A stretch of DNA of 64,000 nt from Pseudobutyrivibrio sp. YE44 (GCF_900104335.1 NZ_FMXT01000005.1:124001-188000); one strand, 5' to 3'. Shown: positions 35,732-43,538, counted from the first letter of the stretch. Notes: generated from the letters alone by a model not told the origin. Translations and numbers: made by a program.

Positions 35732-36783
35732 TCGATTTAAAAAACAAAAATATATTAATAATCATGCCCAAATTCTACGCCTACCAGGCGAAGATGAAGG
35801 AGGACCTCCTAGACCGAGGCGCCAACCCTCACTTCTACGATGAGGAGCCAGAGAAGACAAAGTTTCTTATTCTGAAGAACCTTGAGAGCATCTTCCATAA
35901 GAAGAACGTCTTCGATAAGTTCAATCGCCAGCTCACACAGCAGATTTTGGCAGAGGCTCCAGCAGGGGGCTATGATTATTTCCTTGTAATCCGAGGAAAC
36001 GTGCTTACAGAGCAGACCATCACAGAGATTAAGGAAAAGGCACTCAAGCCTACAGGAAAGTCCATCTATTATTCTTGGGATTCCTTTGAAAACATGCGCC
36101 ACAAGGGCGAGATTGGAGAGCTTTTCGACTGGCGTGGAACCTTTGATTCCGTGGATGCAAAGAACAGCGATATGGGTTACGAGCTCCTTCCTCTTTTCTA
36201 TTCAGATGAGTTCGATGCAGAAAAGCTTGAGCCAGTGGAAGAATACAAGTATGATTACGTCAGCGTGTCAGCCTTCTTCCCATTTAGATACAGACAGTTC
36301 AAGGCCTTCAAGGAGGCCAATCCTGATAAAAAGCTTTGCTTGAAGATATACCTGAACCCTAGCGTGTATCGCGGTAAAAAGCTGAAGGACCCAAAGCTTG
36401 TAAAGAACCTGGACATGGATATCATCAGCTTTGAGCCTTTTACTCCAGAGCAGATTCGCGACATGGTGAGAAACTCCAAGGCGGTTCTGGATTTGGCACA
36501 CATCAAGCAGCAAGGCTTGACAATGCGCACAATGGAAACTCTTGGAATCAAGAGAAAACTAGTCACAAACAACATTTATTTACGTGACTACGAGTTTTAT
36601 AATGAGACTAACGATTTAATCCTCGAGGACTTGGAAACCAAGGCCGACGAAGCCGAACGCTCCGGCGACTACAGCGCGTTCACGTTACCAGGCGCCGAGT
36701 GGCTCGACCAACCGTATGCCGAGGACGAGGATATTCGTCGCAAGTATAGCATCCACTCATGGATCGACAACTTGTTCAAGTAG
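35728..36783 (+). CDS. CgeB-like putative glycosyltransferase
   Basis: Protein of 351 residues. The N-terminal half has NILIIMPKFYAYQAKMKEDLL and DYFLVIRGNVLTEQTI; SIYYSWDSFENM follows, where related eps proteins carry the same WDS motif. The C-terminal half has DIISFEPFTPEQIRDMVRNSKAVLDLAHIKQQGLTMRTMETLG-type sequence (split here for length: the acidic residue lies in TMRTMETLG), consistent with a donor-binding GT-B domain of the CgeB/spore-coat polysaccharide family. Annotated by pattern only. Start overlaps the upstream stop, so it is co-translated with the acyltransferase. Confidence 0.6.
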   Translation: MIDLKNKNILIIMPKFYAYQAKMKEDLLDRGANPHFYDEEPEKTKFLILKNLESIFHKKNVFDKFNRQLTQQILAEAPAGGYDYFLVIRGNVLTEQTITEIKEKALKPTGKSIYYSWDSFENMRHKGEIGELFDWRGTFDSVDAKNSDMGYELLPLFYSDEFDAEKLEPVEEYKYDYVSVSAFFPFRYRQFKAFKEANPDKKLCLKIYLNPSVYRGKKLKDPKLVKNLDMDIISFEPFTPEQIRDMVRNSKAVLDLAHIKQQGLTMRTMETLGIKRKLVTNNIYLRDYEFYNETNDLILEDLETKADEAERSGDYSAFTLPGAEWLDQPYAEDEDIRRKYSIHSWIDNLFK

Positions 36784-36812
36784 AATTATTAGATATTTAG
36801 ATTTTTATATGA

Positions 36813-36958
36813 GCATATGGGTCTTACTCATTAATTAACTAAGCTGGTAGGAAACAAGCTCTTAGATGTCTCAAGCGAAGCTTTCTATAGCTGAGCGGAG
36901 ATATCTATGGCTTGTTGCCGTAACCAGCATTGAGAAGTAAAGGTAAGACCCAATATGC
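36813..36958 (+). ncRNA. candidate structured RNA, family D copy 1
   Basis: Outer stem GCATAT-GGGTCTTAC (36813-36827) with GTAAGACCC-ATATGC (one bulged A, to 36958). Core GCTGGT/ACCAGC, ACAAGC/GCTTGT, TCTC/GGAGA with AGAT/ATCT, and an apical AGCT/AGCT hairpin in AAGCTTTCTATAGCTGAGC. The ATG at 36955 lies in the outer stem, so the gene start is placed at 36985. Confidence 0.75.
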
Positions 36959-36984
36959 GGATTAAAACTAGGAGAATTGAGTAT

Positions 36985-37815
36985 ATGAAATACTTAGTAA
37001 CTGGTGCAAATGGATACATAGGCCAAGGCGTCGTCAAGACCATGCTGGACCTGGGCGCTGATGTCATCGCCACAGACTTCCACACAGACGAAGTGGACAG
37101 CAGAGCCAAGCGCATCGACGCAGACCTATTCACATTGGATGACCCATACGGCTATTTCGAAAAGCCGGACGTGGTAATCCACCTGGCATGGCGCGACGGC
37201 TTCCGCCACGCATCACAAAACCACATGCTGGACCTTCCAAAGCACTATGATTTTATTGAAAAGATGTGCCGCGCAGGCATCCGTAAGATGTGCGTCATGG
37301 GAACCATGCACGAGATAGGCTTTATGGAAGGCTGCATCAAGGCAGACACTCCTTGTGCGCCACAGTCCCTTTACGGTATCGCAAAGAACGCACTTCGCCA
37401 AGCAACAATACTTATTTGTAAGGAAACAGGCGTGAAGCTTCAGTGGCTTCGCGGTTATTATATCGTGGGCAACACCCACAGAGGCTGCAGCATTTTCTCA
37501 AAGCTGACAGCAGCTGCCGAGGCAGGAGATGAGACCTTCCCATTCACCACAGGCCAGAACCAGTTTGATTTCACAGACTACGATTTGTTCTGTGAGCAGG
37601 TAGCGAAAGCCAGCATGCAGGATGATGTTCTTGGAATCATCGAGTGCTGCACCGGCAAGCCTATGAAGCTTGCAGACCGCGTGGAGAAGTTCATAACCGA
37701 CAACGGCTACAACATCAGCTTAGCCTACGGCACCTTCCCAGACCGCCCATACGACTCCAAAGCCGTTTGGGGCGACTCACGTAAAATTGACAAGATACTT
37801 ATGGATTGGCATTAG
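36985..37815 (+). CDS. SDR-type NAD-dependent epimerase/dehydratase
   Basis: Sugar-nucleotide enzyme of 276 residues, slightly short for extended SDRs. Seen: TGANGYIGQG at residues 6-15, VVIHLAWRDGF, a catalytic-region segment GTMHEIGFMEG, and YGIAKNAL with the Tyr-x3-Lys pair (about 132). The usual Ser/Thr of the triad may be the Thr in GTMHE. The exact reaction, epimerisation, dehydration or reduction, cannot be told. AGGAG lies 12 nt upstream; a start at 36955 would fall inside RNA D1. Confidence 0.8.
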   Translation: MKYLVTGANGYIGQGVVKTMLDLGADVIATDFHTDEVDSRAKRIDADLFTLDDPYGYFEKPDVVIHLAWRDGFRHASQNHMLDLPKHYDFIEKMCRAGIRKMCVMGTMHEIGFMEGCIKADTPCAPQSLYGIAKNALRQATILICKETGVKLQWLRGYYIVGNTHRGCSIFSKLTAAAEAGDETFPFTTGQNQFDFTDYDLFCEQVAKASMQDDVLGIIECCTGKPMKLADRVEKFITDNGYNISLAYGTFPDRPYDSKAVWGDSRKIDKILMDWH

Positions 37816-37826
37816 TATTTAGATGA

Positions 37827-37975
37827 GCTGGTAGCTATCAAGTACTTAGTTTAAATTGCTAGTAAGCATCAAGCTCTTATATCTCTCAAGTGAAGCTTTC
37901 TATAGCTGAATGGAGAGATATAAGGCTTGTAGCCGTAACTAGCATTGTAGTGTAGATTACTTAATAGATAACAGC
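37827..37975 (+). ncRNA. candidate structured RNA, family D copy 2
   Basis: Core TGCTAGT (37857-37863) with ACTAGCA (37938-37944), CAAGC/GCTTG and a perfect 12-bp helix CTTATATCTCTC/GAGAGATATAAG, capped by AGCTTTCTATAGCT. GCTAGT/ACTAGC replaces GCTGGT/ACCAGC of other copies, a compensatory pair change. Outer pairings (GCTG/CAGC, AGTA/TACT) are weaker. The gene at 37998 follows GGAGG. Confidence 0.75.
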
Positions 37976-37997
37976 GGATTTAGATAATGGAGGATTT

Positions 37998-38951
37998 ATG
38001 AAACCAGTATTATATATTGTTATCCCATGTTACAACGAAGAAGAAGTATTACCAATTACAGCCCCTTTATTCTTAGACAAAATCAAGGAGCTCGTAAGCT
38101 TAGACAAAATTGATGACAAGTCTCGCGTAATGTTCGTAAACGATGGTTCAAAGGACAAGACCTGGGAAATCATCAAGGACCTTGCATCAAAGGAAGAGCA
38201 TTTCGTAGGAATCACACAGAGCCGCAACCGTGGCCACCAGAACGCAGTTCTCGCTGGCCTTATGGAAGCAAAGGAATTGTGCGATATCACAATCTCAATC
38301 GACTGCGATGGTCAGGATGATATCAACGCAATGAACGAGATGGTAGATGCTTACGCAGATGGATGCGAGGTTGTTTACGGCGTCCGCAGCAAGCGTGACA
38401 CAGATACCTTCTTCAAGAGATTCACAGCTGAGAGCTTCTACAAGCTCCTCAACAGCATGGGCGCAGAGGTTGTTTATAACCATGCAGATTATCGTCTTGT
38501 TTCTAGTCGCGTTCTTAACGAGTTCGCAAACTACAAGGAGGTCAACATCTTCCTTAGAGGTATGTTCCCACTTGTTGGTTTCAAGAGCACCAGCGTTTAC
38601 TATGAGAGAAACGAGCGTATCGCCGGCGAGAGCCATTATCCACTTTCAAAGATGCTCAGTCTTGCCTTCGACGGTATCACATCCCTCAGCGTTAAGCCTA
38701 TCAGAATGATTACAGGCTTCGGTGTGTTTGTAGCTTTTGTCAGCCTTGTGCTTCTTGTTTACTCAATCGTTCAGCATATCCTTGGCAACACAAACGATGG
38801 CTGGTCTAGTATCATGGTGGCTATCTGCTTCCTTGGTGGTGTTCAGCTTATCTCCATTGGTGTCATCGGAGAGTATGTGGGCAAGACCTATATGGAAACT
38901 AAAGCAAGACCACGATATATCATTAGTGAGAGAACTTACGATGAGAAATAA
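37998..38951 (+). CDS. GT2 glycosyltransferase, dolichol-phosphate-mannose synthase/GtrB-like
   Basis: Membrane-anchored inverting transferase of 317 residues. Seen: IVIPCYNEEEVLP at the N-terminus, FVNDGSKDKTW, SRNRGHQNAVLAGL, ISIDCDGQDD with the metal-binding acidic motif (about 97-104), and two C-terminal hydrophobic helices (about 235-255 and 270-290). This matches enzymes that load a sugar onto undecaprenyl phosphate for use outside the membrane by GT-C transferases; several GT-C-like proteins lie downstream. Ribosome site GGAGG. Overlaps the next gene by 11 nt. Confidence 0.9.
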   Translation: MKPVLYIVIPCYNEEEVLPITAPLFLDKIKELVSLDKIDDKSRVMFVNDGSKDKTWEIIKDLASKEEHFVGITQSRNRGHQNAVLAGLMEAKELCDITISIDCDGQDDINAMNEMVDAYADGCEVVYGVRSKRDTDTFFKRFTAESFYKLLNSMGAEVVYNHADYRLVSSRVLNEFANYKEVNIFLRGMFPLVGFKSTSVYYERNERIAGESHYPLSKMLSLAFDGITSLSVKPIRMITGFGVFVAFVSLVLLVYSIVQHILGNTNDGWSSIMVAICFLGGVQLISIGVIGEYVGKTYMETKARPRYIISERTYDEK

Positions 38952-40371
38952 AATGGAACCAACCATAGAAAACTTTCTAGCTTTCGAAAGAGAGCACAAC
39001 TGCAACAGCATAGAGATAGAAGGCCTCCACGTATGGGCCCTGTACCGCTATGAAATCCACAACGCCATCAAAAAAGCAGTTGATGGCTGGGGTGGGGCAG
39101 CAAGCAGCGGTGATGAGCAGGCCTACACAAAGAGCGAGCTCATCGCCATGGCTAAGAATGCCTTGAAGCCTTTTACCTATAGAAATGTGGATGTCCTTTT
39201 TATCGGAAACGGCCGCCGCACAAAGAATGTGGACACAGGTGTTTTCGAGGATATCTACTGCGACGAAGTTGCAAAGAAATATAATAGCGTAATACTTGAG
39301 CACCCTGAGAATCACGGACATTGCCAGCCAAATGGTATGGACAATGTCTATTTTACTGACAGGGTAGCTTTTCAGACAAATATAGCGGTGAAGCTGTCGC
39401 GAAAGTTCAACACAAAGACTAGACAGCGCAGAACTAAAGCAGTGACAGAGGTATTCACTCCACTGTTTGAGGCAATCAAGGAAGAGTTTGGCCCAGACCT
39501 TAAAGAAAAGATGATTCCAGAAATCGTAGATAGAATGTACTATGTGGACATCACCAAGAAATTCTGCGGCAAGATTTTGGACAAGGCAAAGCCAAAGCTC
39601 ATCATCGAGATTTGCTATTATACCATGGAAAGTTATGCCATGAGTATCCTAGGGCATGATCGAGGAATTCCAACAGCTGAGTACAGCCACGGATTTGCAT
39701 TCCCAACTCACACTCCTATGCAGTACAACCCAGAGGATCATATCACAGAGCTTCCAGATTACGAGTTGATTTATTCAAAGACACAGCTTCCAATCGTGCA
39801 CTTGCCAGATAATGTGCAGATGCTTACAGTGGGCTTCCCATTTTTTGAAAAGCAGCGTGAGCATTATCAAGCCCTCAATCCAAAGGAAGAAAAGACTATA
39901 TGCTTCATTTCCACCCTTCACGAGGGAGAGGAAATCAGCAAGGTGGCTGCAGCAGTTGCCGAGGCCATCGGCGATGAATATCGAGTTATTTACAAGCTGC
40001 ATCCATTTGAGTTTGCTACTTATAAAGAAAAATATCCATGGACCAACACAGATAAGCTGGAGGTCATTGCCAACAATGGCGAGCACATCTTCAAGTACCT
40101 GGCTGCCAGCTCTGTAGTTGTCAGCGCCCGCACTGCTTCAGTGTGGGAGGGCATCGGCTTCGGCTGTAAGACCATCCTTTTAAATTTTGGTGACACAGCC
40201 GTAAATATGGAGTATTTTATTAAAGAGAAAAACGTACCGCTAGCCGACACCGCCGATGAGGTCGTAGACCTCATCCGTACCGACCGCGCCGGCTTCGTCG
40301 AACCTGATGGCATGTTTGAACCCGACGCTATGCGTAACATCTGTGGGTTTATTGATAGATTCGTAAAGTAA
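38941..40371 (+). CDS. capsule synthesis-like protein, putative glycosyl/polyol-phosphate transferase
   Basis: Soluble protein of 476 residues. The C-terminal half has TICFISTLHEGEEISK, YRVIYKLHPFEFATYK (Lys-x-His-Pro motif), and a later run VVSARTASVWEGIGFGCKTI, the layout of the capsule-synthesis and CDP-glycerol transferase-like group that binds a nucleotide donor. N-terminal half unrecognised. Start taken as the ATG at 38941 inside the upstream stop region; the ATG at 38953 is an equally possible start. The open frame extends back to 38737 but that part overlaps the GT2 gene and is not coding in this frame. Confidence 0.65.
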   Translation: MRNKMEPTIENFLAFEREHNCNSIEIEGLHVWALYRYEIHNAIKKAVDGWGGAASSGDEQAYTKSELIAMAKNALKPFTYRNVDVLFIGNGRRTKNVDTGVFEDIYCDEVAKKYNSVILEHPENHGHCQPNGMDNVYFTDRVAFQTNIAVKLSRKFNTKTRQRRTKAVTEVFTPLFEAIKEEFGPDLKEKMIPEIVDRMYYVDITKKFCGKILDKAKPKLIIEICYYTMESYAMSILGHDRGIPTAEYSHGFAFPTHTPMQYNPEDHITELPDYELIYSKTQLPIVHLPDNVQMLTVGFPFFEKQREHYQALNPKEEKTICFISTLHEGEEISKVAAAVAEAIGDEYRVIYKLHPFEFATYKEKYPWTNTDKLEVIANNGEHIFKYLAASSVVVSARTASVWEGIGFGCKTILLNFGDTAVNMEYFIKEKNVPLADTADEVVDLIRTDRAGFVEPDGMFEPDAMRNICGFIDRFVK

Positions 40372-40379
40372 ATAAATGA

Positions 40380-40558
40380 GCTGGTAATTAAAGTATAAAT
40401 AGCTTGTGCTTAATAATGTAAATAGCTGGTAGACATCAAGCTCATATATGTCTCAAGCGATGCTTTCTATAGCAGAGCGGAGACATATATGGCTTGTAGT
40501 CGTAACCAGCTGTATTAAGAGTAAAGAACACAAGCGGGTGATAGAGTAAAGAACCAGC
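40380..40558 (+). ncRNA. candidate structured RNA, family D copy 3
   Basis: Two nested GCTGGT/ACCAGC stems: outer 40380-40385 with 40553-40558, inner 40425-40430 with 40505-40510. GCTTGTG pairs with CACAAGC and TTAATA with TATTAA between them. Core CAAGC/GCTTG, ATATATGTCTC with GAGACATATAT, capped by TGCTTTCTATAGCA, where TGCT/AGCA replaces AGCT/AGCT, keeping pairing. Followed by TTAGGAG and the start at 40574. Confidence 0.77.
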
Positions 40559-40573
40559 GGATTAGGAGTATAT

Positions 40574-41242
40574 ATGAAAACAGTAGCATTTGTACCAATC
40601 AAGCTCAACAACGAGCGTTTGCCAGGAAAGAACATTAAAGAGTTCGGCGATGGCACCCCTCTAATTAACGTAGTCCTCAAGAAGCTTGTCCAGCTCAAGG
40701 AAGACAACACACTTGATGAAATCTATGTTTATTGTTCAGATGAAGCCATCATCCCATATCTTCCAGAGGGCGTGCAGTTCCTTCAGCGTCCAAAGTTTTT
40801 GGATGAGAAGACCACAAAGGGCCGTGTAATCTATGAGGAGTTTGTAAAGACCATCGACGCAGATGTATATCTTCTCGAGCACGTAACTACTCCACTTGTT
40901 ACTGTGGAGCACATCAAGGATTGCGTGGATCACGTAAAGAGCGGTGAGTACGAGTCAGCTTTCACAGCAAAGAAGATGCAGACCTTCTTCTGGAAGGGTG
41001 GCAAGCCTCTCAACTTCGACCTTTACAACCCACCACGTACACAGGATATGGAGCCATTCTACATCGAGACAACATCCACATTCGTGTTTAATAAAGAGTC
41101 ATTTATGCGCAATCATTCCCGCACATCTGAGAATCCTTACATGTGTGAGGTAGAGGAAATCGAGGCAGTTGACATCGACTACGCCGAGGATTTCGAGATT
41201 GCAAATGCTATATATATGAATCAGTTAAAGAAAGGTAATTAG
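40574..41242 (+). CDS. acylneuraminate/Kdo-type cytidylyltransferase-like protein
   Basis: Protein of 222 residues, the length of CMP-sugar synthetases. Seen: AFVPIKLNNERLPGKNIKEF near the N-terminus, equivalent to the CTP-binding RxxSxRLPGKN loop, IYVYCSDEAI, LLEHVTTPLVTVEHI and EAVDIDYAEDFEIA at the end, where sialic acid and Kdo synthetases carry catalytic acidic residues. It should activate an ulosonic acid with CMP. The next two genes can supply such an acid, so this is treated as one pathway. Whether the product is Kdo-like or sialic-acid-like is open; NeuB/NeuC lie 20 kb away. Confidence 0.78.
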   Translation: MKTVAFVPIKLNNERLPGKNIKEFGDGTPLINVVLKKLVQLKEDNTLDEIYVYCSDEAIIPYLPEGVQFLQRPKFLDEKTTKGRVIYEEFVKTIDADVYLLEHVTTPLVTVEHIKDCVDHVKSGEYESAFTAKKMQTFFWKGGKPLNFDLYNPPRTQDMEPFYIETTSTFVFNKESFMRNHSRTSENPYMCEVEEIEAVDIDYAEDFEIANAIYMNQLKKGN

Positions 41243-41243
41243 A

Positions 41244-42254
41244 ATGAACAAGCAGTATCGTTTATTAGATTGTACACTCCGTGACGGCGGCCACATTACA
41301 GGCGGCAACTACGGCGAAAAGACCATCACAGGCACAATCGAAAAGTTAGTTGAGGCCAAGGTAGACATCATCGAAGTTGGATTTATGTGGGACAAGCCAC
41401 TTTCAACTGACTACACCAGATTCTATTCCATGGAGGATGTTAAGCGTATCCTTCCAAAGGATCTTGGCCAGTCAATCATCTCTGTAATGGTGGAGAAGCC
41501 TGACCTTCTCGGTCACATCGAGGAATGCGACGGCACAATCAAGTATGTCCGTGTCATCTTCAAGAGACACCTTCTTGATTGGGCTTGCGAGACAGCGACA
41601 GAGCTTTTGAAGAAGGGTTACCAGGTTTCAATGAACCCTGTAAACTGCACAGTTTACACAGACGAGGAATACATCAACGTTATCAAGCGAGTAAACGAGG
41701 TTCATCCTACTGTTTTCTCTATGGTTGATACTTTCGGAAATATGAGACTAGAGGATTTCGAAAAGAGATTCATCCTTGTAAACGAGCATCTTGATAAGGA
41801 TATCCAGATGGGTATCCACCTTCACGAGAACCTTGGCCTTGCTTTTGCAATGGCTCAGCGTGCCATCGAGAAGAGCTATCCAGATCGTAAATACGTAATC
41901 GACGGTTCCCTTATTGGAATGGGCCGCGATCCAGGAAACCTTAAGATTGAGCAGATTGCCGAGTACATGAACTACAAGTTCGACCAGGGCTACGACATTC
42001 CTGCCATCTACGATGCAATCAGCGAATACATCCAGCCACTCCACGAGAAGTACGGCTGGGGCTTCAAGCTTCCATACGCTATGAGCGCATACTACGACCT
42101 TCATCGTACATACCCAGAGTTTTTAATGAACAAGGGCGACCTTACAATGCGCGACATCGATGTAATCCTTTCTCGCGTAGAACGCAGTGAAGCTGAATAC
42201 TACAACGAAGAATATATTGAGAAGCTTTATCAGGAGTATAAGGCAAATAAATAG
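41244..42254 (+). CDS. DRE-TIM metallolyase family aldolase (HMG-CoA lyase-like fold)
   Basis: TIM-barrel enzyme of 336 residues beginning one base after the upstream stop. Seen: LLDCTLRDGGHITGG, with the Arg-Asp of the DRE-TIM motif, IIEVGFM, MVDTFGNM and GIHLHENLGLAFA, containing the His-x-His metal ligands. Family members include 4-hydroxy-2-oxovalerate aldolase, isopropylmalate synthase and HMG-CoA lyase; the closest type by eye is the pyruvate-aldolase branch. Such chemistry could join pyruvate to a sugar aldehyde to give a 3-deoxy-2-ulosonic acid. That role is inference from the flanking cytidylyltransferase and KpsF genes. Confidence 0.8.
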   Translation: MNKQYRLLDCTLRDGGHITGGNYGEKTITGTIEKLVEAKVDIIEVGFMWDKPLSTDYTRFYSMEDVKRILPKDLGQSIISVMVEKPDLLGHIEECDGTIKYVRVIFKRHLLDWACETATELLKKGYQVSMNPVNCTVYTDEEYINVIKRVNEVHPTVFSMVDTFGNMRLEDFEKRFILVNEHLDKDIQMGIHLHENLGLAFAMAQRAIEKSYPDRKYVIDGSLIGMGRDPGNLKIEQIAEYMNYKFDQGYDIPAIYDAISEYIQPLHEKYGWGFKLPYAMSAYYDLHRTYPEFLMNKGDLTMRDIDVILSRVERSEAEYYNEEYIEKLYQEYKANK

Positions 42255-42281
42255 GAAAGCTTTTCTTAGAGAAAAGCTAGA

Positions 42282-42343
42282 TGTAAGCTTCGCTTACTAG
42301 GCCACAAAAGTTGATTGCAAAAGCAATCATCCTTTTGGACCAT
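42282..42343 (-). repeat. REP-like double-hairpin repeat, copy 2
   Basis: Reverse-complement copy of the element at 9587-9648, about 90% identical, with the same GTAAGC/GCTTAC and TGATTGC/GCAATCA stems. Preceded by a separate hairpin AGCTTTTCT/AGAAAAGCT (42258-42278) after the aldolase stop codon. Confidence 0.75.
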
Positions 42344-42394
42344 GTGACACAACTGTGATAATAAAGATAGTATTATACAAAGGAATTCAAATCC

Positions 42395-43363
42395 ATGGAA
42401 CGATTAGACGTTATCAAAGAAGCAAAAAGAGTTTTCGACATCGAAATAGCCGCCCTTGAAAAAACAAGGGACGCCCTTGATGGCGAGTTTGAGGAAATCC
42501 TCAAGGCTGTTATCAGCTGCACAGGAAAGGTTATCATCACTGGTATGGGCAAGCCAGGACACATTGGAGAGAAGCTTGCTGCAACCTTCTCCAGCCTGGG
42601 TACACCATCCTTCTTCCTGCATCCTGCAGAGGCAATGCACGGAGACCTTGGAATGGTGGCAAAGGATGATGTGGTTATCGCTATTTCCTTCAGCGGCGAA
42701 AGCGACGAGATTGTAAAGATTCTTCCAACAATCAAGCTTATAGGTGCAAAGCTTATTGGAATTACAGGCAATCCGAACTCTACTCTTGCTGAAGCGTCAG
42801 ATATCCTTCAGGTGCTTCCTGATTTCGAGGAGGCATGTTACCTTGGGTTAGCTCCAACCAGCAGCACCACAGTGGCCCTTTGCTACGGCGATGCCCTTGC
42901 AGTAGTGGCCAGCGGTGTGTACGGTTTCAAGGATGCGGACTTCGGAAAGTTCCATCCAGCAGGAGCCCTTGGAAAGAAGCTTATCTATCGTGTAAACGAT
43001 TTGATGGATGCAGAGGATAAGAACGCAGTGATTTCTGTGGACGTTTCCCTGAAGGAAGCTATCATCGAGCTTTCAGATAAGGGCCTTGGCCTTGTATCCC
43101 TAGTGGATAACAATGGTGAGCTAAAGGGCGTCATCACAGAAGGTGACCTTCGCCGTATGCTTAAGAACGAGGCAAAGGTTTACGAGATGTCTGCCAAGGA
43201 GGCTATGACAGCAAATCCAAAGACTATCGAAAGCGGAAAACTTGCATATGAGGCACTCTCTATTATGAGAGACAAGAACATCGCCAGCCTACCAGTTATG
43301 GAAAACGGAAAAGTTGTCGGTACCATCCGCATGCAAGCAATTTTAGGCGCCGGAATAGTGTAA
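42395..43363 (+). CDS. KpsF/KdsD-type sugar-phosphate isomerase (SIS plus two CBS)
   Basis: Enzyme of 322 residues, the normal length for arabinose-5-phosphate isomerases. Seen: SIS domain with ITGMGKPGHIGEKLAATFSS and PAEAMHGDLGMV, SFSGESDEIVKI, TGNPNSTLA and FHPAGALGKKL; then a CBS pair (about 205-322) with GVITEGDLRRML and the last IASLPVMENGKVVG. KdsD/KpsF converts ribulose-5-P to arabinose-5-P, the precursor of Kdo. In Gram-positive bacteria Kdo is not expected in a lipid A core, so a Kdo-like residue in the surface polymer is the simplest reading. Ribosome site AAAGGA. Confidence 0.88.
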   Translation: MERLDVIKEAKRVFDIEIAALEKTRDALDGEFEEILKAVISCTGKVIITGMGKPGHIGEKLAATFSSLGTPSFFLHPAEAMHGDLGMVAKDDVVIAISFSGESDEIVKILPTIKLIGAKLIGITGNPNSTLAEASDILQVLPDFEEACYLGLAPTSSTTVALCYGDALAVVASGVYGFKDADFGKFHPAGALGKKLIYRVNDLMDAEDKNAVISVDVSLKEAIIELSDKGLGLVSLVDNNGELKGVITEGDLRRMLKNEAKVYEMSAKEAMTANPKTIESGKLAYEALSIMRDKNIASLPVMENGKVVGTIRMQAILGAGIV

Positions 43364-43366
43364 AGG

Positions 43367-43416
43367 AGGCTTCCCCCCTGGGGGGAAGCTGTCAGCGCAG
43401 CTGACTGATGAGGGGT
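43367..43416 (+). repeat. palindromic repeat family R1, full copy
   Basis: GCTTCCCCCC/GGGGGGAAGC hairpin, then GTCAGC-GCA-GCTGAC, then CTGATGAGGGG. Both stems differ from the copy at 19535 by paired changes. It follows the KpsF stop codon by a few bases and has no gene start directly behind it. Confidence 0.8.
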
Positions 43417-43464
43417 AAGTATTCCCCGTCTCTCTGCCGATATATTATATGTGGAGCACCCCCC

Positions 43465-43514
43465 TCGTGACAGGTCACGAATTAGACACGATTTGTTCAA
43501 GAAAAATGCTTGAA
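43465..43514. promoter_or_regulatory. two inverted repeats upstream of a promoter, possible operators
   Basis: TCGTGAC-AG-GTCACGA (43465-43480) is a perfect 7-bp inverted repeat, and TTCAAG-N7-CTTGAA (43496-43514) overlaps the -35 box of the promoter at 43510. Either could be a repressor site for the secreted-protein gene; direct evidence is only the symmetry. Confidence 0.4.
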
Positions 43515-43538
43515 ACAAAGCCCCTAAAGGTCTATATT
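43510..43538 (+). promoter_or_regulatory. sigma-A type promoter
   Basis: TTGAAA (43510-43515), 17-nt spacer, TATATT (43533-43538). Predicted transcription start about 43545, giving a leader of about 60 nt before the start codon at 43606. Confidence 0.7.

Noticed and set aside
38737-38940. N-terminal extension of the capsule-like gene at 38941
   Set aside because: It overlaps the GT2 gene in another frame and encodes no conserved sequence; the start near the GT2 stop is sufficient.
2332-40558. RNA elements as integron attC sites
   Set aside because: The paired ends do not carry the attC core sites, there is no integrase, and positions before start codons differ from cassette ends. Cassette-like shuffling by another route is not excluded.
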